Assembly (NCBI GenBank): GCA_037127255.1
Contig: JBANSL010000003.1
Coordinates: forward strand, 49,942,314-50,006,313
Direction of reading: 5' to 3'
DNA length: 64,000 bases
Source: Persicaria tinctoria
Taxonomy: Eukaryota; Streptophyta; Magnoliopsida; Caryophyllales; Polygonaceae
Positions 22,011 through 32,900 of the stretch are shown here, in pieces (the first letter of the stretch is position 1; each line of letters starts with the position of its first letter). A program made the position numbers and the translations under genes. The notes below the pieces were generated by a model. That model ran no database searches. It had not been told where the DNA came from and saw only the letters and a list, made by a program, of their open reading frames with translations.

Positions 22011-23447
22011 ATGTAAACATCCGATCAGAATACAGAGGAGAAGGACGCAACAGACAACTCGACATCGAGCAAGCCAGTCGACATCGACCAAAACTTACTC
22101 GACGTTGACCAAACTCTCCTCGATATCAACCAGAATATTGTGCCCAAGCCAAAGTCGACCACAATAGTCGATGTCGACCAACATCAACTCGATGTCGACC
22201 AACCTGTACTCGACGTCGACCAGCCTTCAGCACCTCCGATGAAGAAAAAGCTGCCTTTCCCGGCAAAATCTCCAAAGGATCCAGCAGAGAAGAAATTCCC
22301 CTGCTTCATCAAGATGCTTCAGAGGCTCAATGCCACCATACCCTTCACATAAGGTCTTTATGAAATGCCATCATATGTCAAGTTCCTCAAGGAGATCCTA
22401 AGCAAAAAGCGGTCAATGGCTGAGATCGCCGAGGAGTGCAGCCAGATGGACGTACTTGAGAAAAGGCCAGATCCAGGTAAGTTTGCGATAACCATTGGAT
22501 TTGGTCAATATAAATTAAATGCATTATGTGATCTTGGAGCCAGTGTGAGTATAATGCCTCTATCAATATGGTCCAAGATTAAGATAGGTGCCCTAGAGCC
22601 TGTGGATGCTAAGCTTTATATGGCAAACAACACGGTGGTCATCCCAACGGGCATGGTGGACAATGTGCAAGTACAAGTAGGTAAGTTCTTTGTCCCTGCT
22701 GATTTCTTGGATATTGATATGGCGGAGGACCCTGCTTGTCCAATTATTCTAGGAAGGCCCTTCTTGGCGACGGTGGATGCCAACATAAGCGTAAGGAAAG
22801 GAGTGCTCACTTTCAACATCAACGATGAGGTAATTGAGTATTCCTTTAATAAAATTGAAAGGCATAAAGGCCCTATGGAAGAGGTAAAGTCTATATCAGC
22901 TGGTTACATTACTTGCGGGGATATGGAAGCCCAGGTGGAAGAGATCATGGCCATCCTGAACAAAGGAGCAGAAAATCCACTCGACATAAACCAAGGTACG
23001 TCGTTATGGACTAACTATTTTTTGGATGCTTTGCCAGGTCTTAAGTATGGGGTCAAAACCGACCAGGAGGAATCGACAAGCCCACAGAGTCAGTCGATAT
23101 CGACTTCATCTACTCGATATCGACCAAACCATATCGATTCACCTCCTCCAGAAATCGAGCAGAAGAATATCGAGCATCACTACTCGATATCGACCAATCT
23201 TGGTCGATATCGACCAAACCATGTCGAGTCGACTTCTCCAGTTGAGCAGAATCCACCCGATTTTGAGCCAAGCAACTCGGTATCGACCACAGTTGGTCGA
23301 TATCGATCAGATCAAGTCGACTTATCTTCTTCTGAATCGAATGAGTCTCCACCAATGCAGCAGTAGTCGATATCGACCGACCCAACTCGATATCGACCAG
23401 ATCCTCAGGAGCTTCCGATATCCGATTCTGCAAAGGTAAGCCAAGGT
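22011..23447 (+). pseudogene. gypsy protease with palindrome-rich flanking linkers
   Basis: Positions 22140-22350 read DVDQPVLDVDQP-type repeats then KKKLPFPAKSPKDPAEKKF. After a stop at 22350, the frame 22365-23366 gives MPSYVKFLKEILSKKR, the protease active site LCDLGASVSIMP with the catalytic Asp intact, and PIILGRPFLATVDANISVR. The C-terminal part (about residue 220 on) is built from degenerate copies of ctcgatatcgaccaa translated in frame (TRYRPNH, STNLGRYRPN). RT does not follow. Confidence 0.8.
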
Positions 23448-23738
23448 ATGGATCCTTCTTCTCCTATTTCCATTAATGATCTATCTATACATGAGAGAGG
23501 TTTTCCTTGGTATGTGCACTTATGTAGGATTTCCAATGATGAGCCCAATAAGTATGAAGTTGGAGACAAAGTCTATGTTGCCAAATCAAAGGATCATTGG
23601 TTTCCCAAAAAATTCAATAAGAAGAAGATGGGGCCCTTCATGGTGAAAAAGATCCATTCAGGAGGATTGCACCTGATGGACAAGAATGGAGTCCTATTTG
23701 AAGCTCAAGGTACATGGGCCCTGCAAATGCCACCTTGA
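23448..23738 (+). pseudogene. fragment resembling gypsy integrase C-terminal tail
   Basis: The frame includes YEVGDKVYVAKSKDHWFPKK followed by KMGPFMVKKIHSGG, which looks like the C-terminal tail of plant gypsy integrases (a GPF-type motif after a basic stretch). It is separated from the protease only by the palindrome-rich linker, so the RT-RNase H-integrase core appears deleted between about 23000 and 23500. I assign it by motif only. Confidence 0.5.
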
Positions 23739-23933
23739 GCTTCATGGAGAAAGTCGGCCTAGCGACTATAAAGTCCAGAGCTTGTAAATAGACATTTAGT
23801 TTTTTAGGACTTTTGAACATTGTTGCTTTTGTTTTTGGTTTTGAACTTTTAGTTTTTCTGTTGTGGGTATTTCTCTTCTACATTTTTCAGGTCCATGGGG
23901 ATAGAAGCAAGCTAAAATCGGACTAGGCCCAAC
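23739..23933 (+). other. gypsy 3' region before the hAT insertion
   Basis: T-rich non-coding DNA after the last coding trace. Its last 8 bases (ggcccaac) are the hAT target site. Confidence 0.5.
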
Positions 23934-24981
23934 TAGAGCTGGCAATACCCGACCCGACCCGAGAAAACCGATCCGATTAATCCGATCTGAACCCGTCCGA
24001 CACCCGAATAATTGAAAAAAAAAGTTTGGATCCGAGACCGACCGACCCGATCCGATTTAAGCCCGAATCCGAAAGCAATCCGAACCCAGTAATAACCCGA
24101 ACCCGATTATATCCGAATGGACAGACCCGAAATCAACCCGAAACCCGAAATTGCCCGACTCGAACATATCCGAAACCCGAAATTACCCGAACCCGATTAT
24201 ACCCGAAACCCGAAATAACCCAAACCCGATTATATCCGAAACCAACAAAAATCTTACCTTTTTCCCTAAAATACTAAAAACAACCTAAGTATTTGATTAC
24301 TTAATAATGGATTGTAATATTATCATACATATAGTATAATTAAATATAATTTTGTACACCCTCCATTAAAAAAGTCACTTTTTAGCATTTTTTAAGACAC
24401 CAAAACCACATAAATATCAATTTTTTTGGTCATTTTTAAAATTTCGTAGTTATGAGAAATAAATATGAAATTAATATTGAAAAATAATATTTTATATAAT
24501 TTTGAGTTTTTTTAAAAAAAATGTTGGAAAAACTTATATTTTTTTAACGAATGTAGTAGTATTGATTAAGAATTGATAAACATTAGCTTAATATATATAG
24601 AATGATAAATAAACTCATAGGTAAAAAAATTGATTTATTTTATCCAATATAATTCTTGCGGGTTCGATTTCACTAAACTCAATTCGACCAAAACTGTTGT
24701 GATTGAAACCCGAATCCGTTTAGACCGAAATCCGATTCACCCGAATCCGTTTAGAACGAAACCCGGTTCACCCGAACCTGTTTAAACTGAAACCCGATTC
24801 GCCCGAACCGAATAGAACCCGAAAACCCGATTGTATCCGATAAAATAAGGCCCGAATAAATCGACCCGAACCCGATCAGACCCGAATTGTCATAACACCC
24901 GACATCAGCCCGAGTCCGATATGACCCGAAACCGAATAATCCGACCCGAACCCGACCCGACTCGCCCGATTGCCACCTCTA
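23934..24981. mobile_element. hAT-type non-autonomous transposon
   Basis: The left terminus tagagctggcaat and the right terminus (tagaggtggcaat on the minus strand) match at 12 of 13. The flanking 8-bp duplication is ggcccaac / ggcccatc (23926-23933, 24982-24989; 7 of 8). Both arms consist of short repeats of the type cccgaacccga; the centre (24260-24650) is AT-rich. There is no transposase. Tandem arginine/proline-rich reading frames in the arms (for example 24026-24277) come from the repeats, not from a gene. Confidence 0.92.
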
Positions 24982-24989
24982 GGCCCATC

Positions 24990-26316
24990 AGCAAGCACTC
25001 GATATTTCGAGCATCTGCACTCCTGTCTAGTGAGTTTCTTTCTTTACCCTTATTTTTTTTATACAGTGAGGACACTGTAATGTTTAAGTATGGGGTGGGG
25101 GAAGAGCTTACTTTGTGCATATTTGATTTTATTTGACATTAGGTGTGAATATTTAAAGCTTAATTCTTGAATTGCTTATACATGGCTATTTTGGAATTCA
25201 TTATATATTTATGTGCTTATATGCATGTTTTCCAAAGTTGATAAAAATGACCCCCATTGAAAATTTTAATAAATTTCATGGAAGTTATAATTGAGCTCGA
25301 CGATGCAAAATTGGATTTATTAGAGATATAGCATGAAATTGCCTAGTAAAGGGAAGTCACAATGAAGTGCATATTTTTATTGAAAACCATGAAATGAGGT
25401 AAAATTTGAAAATTGCTTTTGACATGTGGCATGATAAGAGGATGGAGGACTTTATATTTCCATATGATGCTCATTATTATACTTCTAGCCTTACCTATGC
25501 TTATATGCATCACAAAAAGTCATATTTATGCCTCTTTTCAATTATTGCTCCACATGTTCTAAATATTGCCCATTATTTACCTTATTTTCCATCTGATGAT
25601 TATGTTGAGAATGATGTCACATTACGGAGATTATGATATGGTATTCTTGTTGTTGTTATATATCATTATTGGAGTTTGACAGGAAATTGAAAAAAATATG
25701 GAAAATTTAATGAGTGAGAAAAAATCTGATCACCTCAGGAGATAAAGGTAGATCGACCCTGCTTGCTGAGATAATAGTTCAGTGAGATGGGACACAAAGG
25801 TGAGGAGTCCAAAGCACTAAGTATCCGGAGCCATTCATGACACCCATGTTTGCGACTCGCGAGAAGGCAGTGCTGAGGTTAGAGAGGTAAAAGCATAATA
25901 TTGAAAAAAAAAAGCAATAAGAGATGAGAGAAAGGTGATGATTCTTATGAAGAAGGAATGTGGTATGAAAGTTTGGAAATACTCCATTTCTCCGGATCAT
26001 TAGCACCACATTGCCAAAAATTGCCACATTTAGCCTTTTACCAATCTACTCCTTATTGAGCTTAAATGAAAGTCCTCTTGATTATTAATGCTTTGTCACT
26101 TATGAATTGTTTTACATAACCCTTCTTTTGTGAGTAGATGTTGCTTTTTAATTGCACATGCATGGATTTGTGACACTAGTACCTTTTCGATGATGGTAAT
26201 TAATTGAAGGGTTATATGAGAATGAATCTGATATGTTTAGAGTTTTGATTTCATCCCCTGAATGAAAATTAAAAGTATTGCTTGAGGACAAGCAAGCTTA
26301 AGTATGGGTTGTTTAA
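24990..26316 (+). other. gypsy 3' non-coding region and PPT area
   Basis: It contains gtgaggacactgtaatg and aagtatggggtggggg (about 25065-25100), the signature of the plant Tat/Athila post-pol region. A second copy, gaggacaagcaagcttaagt (26284-26303), lies just before the 3' LTR. There is no credible coding sequence. Confidence 0.6.
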
Positions 26317-26907
26317 TGTGAGCCTAATTCGCCATGTTTTATAGTTATTTTTATATCGTTTTCTGCATACATTTCATATATTTGGGCTAGAATAGTACAA
26401 AATCTATGTAGTTTATGCTTATTTGCTAGATTATGGAATCTACACCAGTTTTTGTTTAACTTCGCAGAAATCGAAGCAATTTACAGCAGTTTTGAGAACG
26501 GGAGAAAAAGCTCGAAGTCAACTACAGAACTCCGAGGTCAAGGACCAGCGGGACAAGGACAAGTCGTGCTGGAAGCAAGAAAATCGAGTCAAAATAGCTT
26601 GGTCGATATCGAGAAAAACAGTCGATTTCCACCAGAGTTAGCCAGAATCGAGGAAGCTGAGGAAGAGGAAGAACACAGAAGTCGATATCGACTATCCTAA
26701 GTCGATATCGAGTATCCCATATCGAGCTAGAGCACCAAGAATCGACGAAGAAATTGGAACTGAGAGCTACAAGTCGATATCGAGTTAACTTACTCGATTT
26801 CGAGTAAACATTTAGTCGATTTTCACTTCCTGGAACCCAGATCGAGTCAAGAAGCTGAAGACGGAGAAGACCTTGGTCGATATCGAAGAAACTACTCGAT
26901 ATCGAGT
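26317..26907 (+). repeat. truncated 3' LTR of the gypsy element
   Basis: It aligns with 18589-19127 from tgtgagcctaatt to actcgatatcgagtt, then switches at about 26907 to satellite sequence (tttgcctccaaattctag). It contains an extra palindrome pair near 26680-26715 absent from the 5' LTR. About 1.3 kb of LTR is missing. Confidence 0.85.
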
Positions 26908-29900
26908 TTTTTTTTGCCTCCAAATTCTAGTTTTTTTTTGCACTTTCTCACGTTATTAGATGTACCAAATCTACCCACAAAGTTTCAGCCCTTTTGGAGA
27001 AGTAGAGACGACACTTCCTTCATTAACCCAAAATCGCCCAAAATAAACTAGGCCGGGTTGCAAATCTCTCGCGGTAAGTAGATCGTATTGGCCTCCAAAT
27101 TCTATATTTTTTGCACTTTCCCACGATATTTGATGTAACAAAGCTACCCACAAAGTTTCATCCCTTTTGGAGAATTAGAGACGACACTTCCTACATTAAC
27201 CCGAAATCGCCCAAAATAAACTATGCCGGGTTGCAAATCTCACGCGGTATCTGGATCTTATTGGCCTGCAAATTCTAGATTTTTTAGAATCTACCATGTT
27301 ATTAGATGTACCAAATCTACCCACAAAGTTTTAGCTGTTTTGGAGCACTAGAGATAACACTTCCTTCATTAACCCCAAATCGCCCAAAATACAAGTCAGG
27401 GCCTAATGGTCAAAAAATGAAAATGTTTCAAAATCCGGATTTTTTCTGTCACATCAACCTCAAACACCATATGAAACGTGCACGACGAATACTAGACCGT
27501 TTAGGGCCCCGGGGGTCGGGTTTCAGGGGTCCGCCACCTTAGGACGTGATGCAAATCTCACGCGGTAAGTGGATCGTATTTGCCTCCAAATTCTAGTTTT
27601 TTTTTTGCACTTTATCACGTTATTAGATGTACCAAATCTACCCACAAGTTTTCTGCCCTTTTGGAGAACTAGAGAAGACACTTCCTTCGTTAACCCGAAA
27701 TCGCCCAAAATAAATTAGGTCGGTTTGCAAATCTCTCGCGGTAAGTGGATCGTATTTTTGCCTCCAAATTCTAGTTTTTTTTAATTTTCTCATGTTATTA
27801 GATGTACCAAAGCTACCCACAAAGTTTCCGCCTTTTTGGAGAAGTAGAGACGACACTTCCTTCATTAACCCGAAATCGCCCAAAATAAACTAGGCCGGGT
27901 TGCAAATCTCTCGCGGTAAGTGGATTGTATTGGCCTCCAAATTCTAGTTTTTTTTGCACTTTCCCACGATATTTAATGTAACAAAGCTACTCACAGAGTT
28001 TCAGCCCTTTTGGAGAATTAGAGACGACACTTCGTTCATTAACCCGAAATCGCCCAAAATAAACTATGCCGGGTTGCAAATCTCACGCGGTAAGTGGATC
28101 GTATTAGCCTGCAAATTCTAGTTCTTTTGGACTTTACCACGTTATTAAATGTACCAAATCTACCCACAAAGTTTCAGCTGTTTTGGAGCACTAGAGATAA
28201 CACTTCCTTCATTAACCTCAAATCGCCCAAAATACAAGTCGGGGCCAAATGGTCAAAAAATGAAATGTTTCAAAATCCAGATTTTATCTCTTACATCGAC
28301 CTCAAACACCATATGAAACCTGCACGACGAATACTAAACCGTTTGGGGCCCCTAGAGTAGGGTTTCAGGGGTCCACCACCTTAGGACGTGATGCAAATCT
28401 CACGCGGTAAGTGGATCATATTTGCCTCCAAATTCTAGCTTTTTTGCACTTTCCCACGATATTTGATGTAACAAAGCTACCCACAAAGTTTAAGCCCTTT
28501 TGTAGAACTAGAGACGACACTTCCTTCATTAACCCGAAATCGCCCAAAATAAACTATGCCGGGCTGCAAATCTCACGTTGTAAGACGATCGTGTTGGCCT
28601 GCAAATTCTAGTTTTCTTGGACTTTACCACGTTATTAGATGTACCAAATCTACCCAAAACGTTTCAGCTCTTTTGGAGCACTAGAGATGACATTTACTTC
28701 ATTAACCCCAAATCACCCAATATACAAGTCGGGGCCTTCGAAATCTGTATTTTTTCAGTCACATCGACCTCAAACCCCATATGAAACCTGCGTAACAAAT
28801 ACTAGGACTTTTGGGGCCCCGAAGTCGGGTTTCAAGAGTCCGCCACCTTAGGACGTGATGCAAATCTCACGCGGTAAGTGGATCGTATTTGCCTCCAAAT
28901 TCTTGTTTTTTTTTCTCAGTTTCTTACGTTATTAGATGTACCAAAGCTACCCACAATGTTTCTGCCCTTTTGTAGAAGTAGAGACGACACTTCCTTCATT
29001 AACCCGAAATCGCCCAAAATAATCTAGGTCGGGTTGCGAATCTCTCGCGGTAAGTGGATCATATTGGCCTCCAAATTCTAGTTTTTTTGTAATTTCCCAC
29101 GATATTTGATGTAACAAACCTACCCACAAAGTTTCAACCCTTTTGGAGAAATAGAGACGACCCTTCCATCATTAACCTGAAATCGCCCAAAATATACTAT
29201 GCCAGGTTGCAAATCTCACGCGGTAAGTGGATCGTATTGGCCTGCAAATTCTAGTTTTTTCTGACTTTACCAAGTTATTAGATGTACCATATCTACCCAC
29301 AAAGTTTCAGCTCTTTTGGAACCCTAGAGATAAGACTTCCTTCATTATGTCCAAATCGCCCAAAATAAAAGTCGGGGCCAAATGGTCAAAAAATCAAATG
29401 TTTCGAAATCTGGATTTTTTTAGTCGTATCGACCTCAAATACCATATGAAACTTGTAGGACGAATACTAGACCATTTGGGGCCCCCAGAATCGGGGTTCA
29501 GGGGTCCGCCACCTTAGAACGTGATGCAATCTCACGCGGTAAGTGGATTTTATTTGCCTCCAAATTCTATTTTTTTTTGCAGTTTCTCACGTTATTAGAT
29601 GTACCAAAGCTACCCACAAGGATTAGCCCCTTTGGAGAAGTAGAGACGACACTTCCTTCATTAACCCGAAATCGCCGAAAATAAAGTAGCCCGGGTTGCA
29701 AATCTTTCGCGGTAAGTGGATCGCATTGGCCTCGAATTCTAGTTTTTTTGCACTTTCCCACGATATTTGATGTAACAAAGCTACTCAAGAGGTTTCAGCC
29801 CTTCTGGAGAACTAGAGACGACACTTCCTTCATTAACCCGAAATCGCCCAAAACAAACTATGCCGGATTGCAAATCTCACGCGGTAATTTGATCGTATTG

Positions 29901-32900
29901 GCCTGCAAATTCTAGTTTTTTTATACTTTAACACGTTATTAGATGTAACAAATCTACCCATAAAGTTTCAGATTTTGGGAGTAATAGAGATAACACTTCT
30001 TTCATTAACCACAAATAGCCCAAAATACAAGTCGGGCCCAAATGGTCAAAAAATGAAATGTTTCGAAATCCGGATTTTTTCAGTCACATCAACCTCAAAC
30101 ACCATATGAAATCTTCAAGACGAATACTAGAACTTTTGGGGCCCCCGATGTCGGGTTTCAGGGGTCAGCCACCTTATGACGAGATGCAAATCTCACGCGG
30201 TAAGTGGATCGTATTTCCCTTCAAATTCTAGTTTTTTTTTAACTTTCTCACGTTATTAGATGTACTGAAGCTACCCACCAAGTTTATGCCCTTTAGGAGA
30301 AGTAGAGACGACACTTCCTTCATTAACCCGAAATCACCCAAAATAAACTAGGTCGGGTTGAAAACCTCTCGCTGTAATTGGATAGTATTGGCCTCCAAAT
30401 TCTAGTTTTTTTTTGCACTTTCCCATGATATTTGATGTAACATAGCTACCCAAGAGGTTTCAGCCCTTCTGGAGAACTAGAGACGACACTTCCTTCATTA
30501 ACCCGAAATCGCCCAAAACAAACTATGTCGGGTTGCAAAGCTCACGCGGTAATTTGATCGTATTGGCCTGCAAATTCTAGTTTTTTTGGACTTTAACACG
30601 TTATTAGATGTACCGAATCTACCCATAAAGTTTCAGATGTTTGGGAGCACTAGAGATAACACTTCTTTCATTAACCCCAAATCGCCCAAAATACAAGTCG
30701 GGCCCAAATGGTCAAAAAATGAAATGTTTCGAAATCCGGATTTTTTCAGTCACATCGACCTCAAACACCATATAAAATCTTCACGACGAATACAAGAACT
30801 TTTGGGGCCCCCGATGTCGGGTTTCAGGGGTCCGCCACCTTAGGACGTGATGCAAATCTCACGCGGTAAGTGGATCGTATTTGCCTTCAAATTCTAGTTT
30901 TTTTTTGCACTTTCTCACATTATTAGATGTACCGAAGCTACCCATAATGTTTCTGCCCTTTATGAGAAGTAGAGACGACACTTCCTTCATTAACCCGAAA
31001 TCGCCCAAAATAAACTAGGTCGGGCTGAAAACCTCTGGCGGTAAGTTGATCGTATTGGCCTCCAAATTCTTTTTTTTTTTTGCACTTTCCCACGATATTT
31101 GATGTAATAAAGCTACCCACAAAGTTTCAGCCAATTTAGAGAACTAGAGACGACACTTCTTTCATTAACACGAACTCGCCCAAAATAAACTATAACGGGA
31201 TGCATATCTGACGCGGTAAGTGGATCGTATTGGCCTGAAAAATCTAGTTTTCTTGGACTTTACCACGTTATTAGATGTACCAAATCTACCCACAAAGGTT
31301 CAGCTCTTTTGGAGCACTAGAGATAACACTTCCTTCATTATGCCCAAATCGACAAACATACAAGTCGGGGCCATATGGTCAAAAAATCAAATGTTTCAAA
31401 ATCTAGATTTTTTTAGTCACATCGACCTCAAACACCATATGAATCCTTCACGACGAATACTAGACCATTTTGGGCCCTCGGAGTCTGGTTTCGGAGGTCC
31501 GCCACCATAGGACGTGATGCAAATCTCCCGCGGTAAAAGGATCGTATTTGCCTCCAAATTCTAGTTTTTTTTTTTTTTTTGCACTTTCTCACGTTATTAG
31601 ATGTACCAAAGCTACCCTCAAAGTTTCTGTCTTTTTGGAGAAGTAGAGACGACACTTTCTTCATTATCCCGAAATCGCCCAAAATAAACTAGGTCGGGTT
31701 GCAAATCTCTCGCGGTAAGTGGATCGTATTGGCCTCTAAATTCTAGTTTTTTTTCACTTTCCCATGATATTTTATGTAACAAAGCTACCCATAATGTTTC
31801 AGCCATTTTGGAGAACTAGAGACGACACTTCCTTCATTAACCCGAAATCGCCCAAAATAAACTATGCCGGGTTGCAAATCTCACGCGGTAAGTGGATCGT
31901 ATTGGCCTACAAATTCTAGTTTTGCTGGAATTTACAACGTTATTAGATGTACTAAATCTACCCACAAAGTTTCAGCTCTTTAAGAGAAGTAGAGACAACA
32001 CTTCCTTCATTAACCCGAAATCACCCAAAATAAACTAGGTCGGGTTGCAAATCTCTCGTGGTAAGTGGATTGTATTGGCTTCCAAATTCTAGTTTTTTTT
32101 AACTCTCCCACAATATTTGATGTAACAAAGCTACCCACAAAGTTTCAGCCCATTTGGAGAACTAGAGACGACACTTCCTTTATTAACCCGAAATCGCCCA
32201 AAATAAACTATGCCGGGATGCAAATCTCACGCGGTAAGTGGATCGTATTGGCCTGAAAATTCTAGTTTTCGTGGACTTTACCACGGTATTAGATGTACCA
32301 AATCTACCCACAAAGTTTAAGCTTTTTTGGAGCACTAGAGATAACACTACCTTCATTATGCCCAAATCGCCAAAAATACAAGTCGGGGCCAAATGTTAAA
32401 AAAATTTAGATGTTTCGAAATCTTGATTTTTTAAGTCACATCAACCTAAAACACCTTATGAAACCTGCAAGACGAATACAAGACCGTTTGGGGCCCCCGG
32501 AGTCGGGTTTCAGGGGTCCGCCACCTTAGGACGTGATGCAAATCTCCCGCGGAAGTGGATCGTATTTGCCTCAAAATTCTATTTTTTTGCACTTTCTCAC
32601 GTTATTAGATGTACCAAAGCTACCCACAAAATTTCAGCCCTTTTGGAGAAGAAGAGATGACACTCCCTTCATTAACCCGAAATCACCCAAAATAAACCAA
32701 GCCAGGTTGCAAATCTCTCGCGGTAAGTGGATCGTATTGGCTTCCAAATTCTAGTTTTTTTGCACTTTCCCACGATCTTTGATGTAAAAAAGCTACCTAC
32801 AAAGTTTCAGCCCTTTATGTGAACTAGAGACGACACTTCTTTCATTAACCCAAAATCGCCCAAAATAAACTACGTCGAGTTGCAAATCTCATGCGGTAAG

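Larger units (their letters stand above)
18589..26907 (+). mobile_element. Athila-like Ty3/gypsy element lacking RT and integrase core
   Basis: Order: 5' LTR, tRNA-Asp-type PBS, gag, protease, a palindrome-rich linker, a piece resembling the integrase C-terminal tail, a non-coding 3' region with aagtatggggtggg, then a truncated 3' LTR. No reverse transcriptase, RNase H or DDE integrase lies between protease and tail, so this is a gag-protease derivative. Both gag and linker contain stops. A hAT element is inserted at 23934-24981. Satellite sequence flanks both sides, but no target duplication is seen because the right end is truncated. Confidence 0.82.

Noticed and set aside
24026..24277. Frame rich in RTRLYPKPEITRTR-type repeats
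   Set aside because: It is a direct translation of the cccgaa subterminal repeats of a hAT element.
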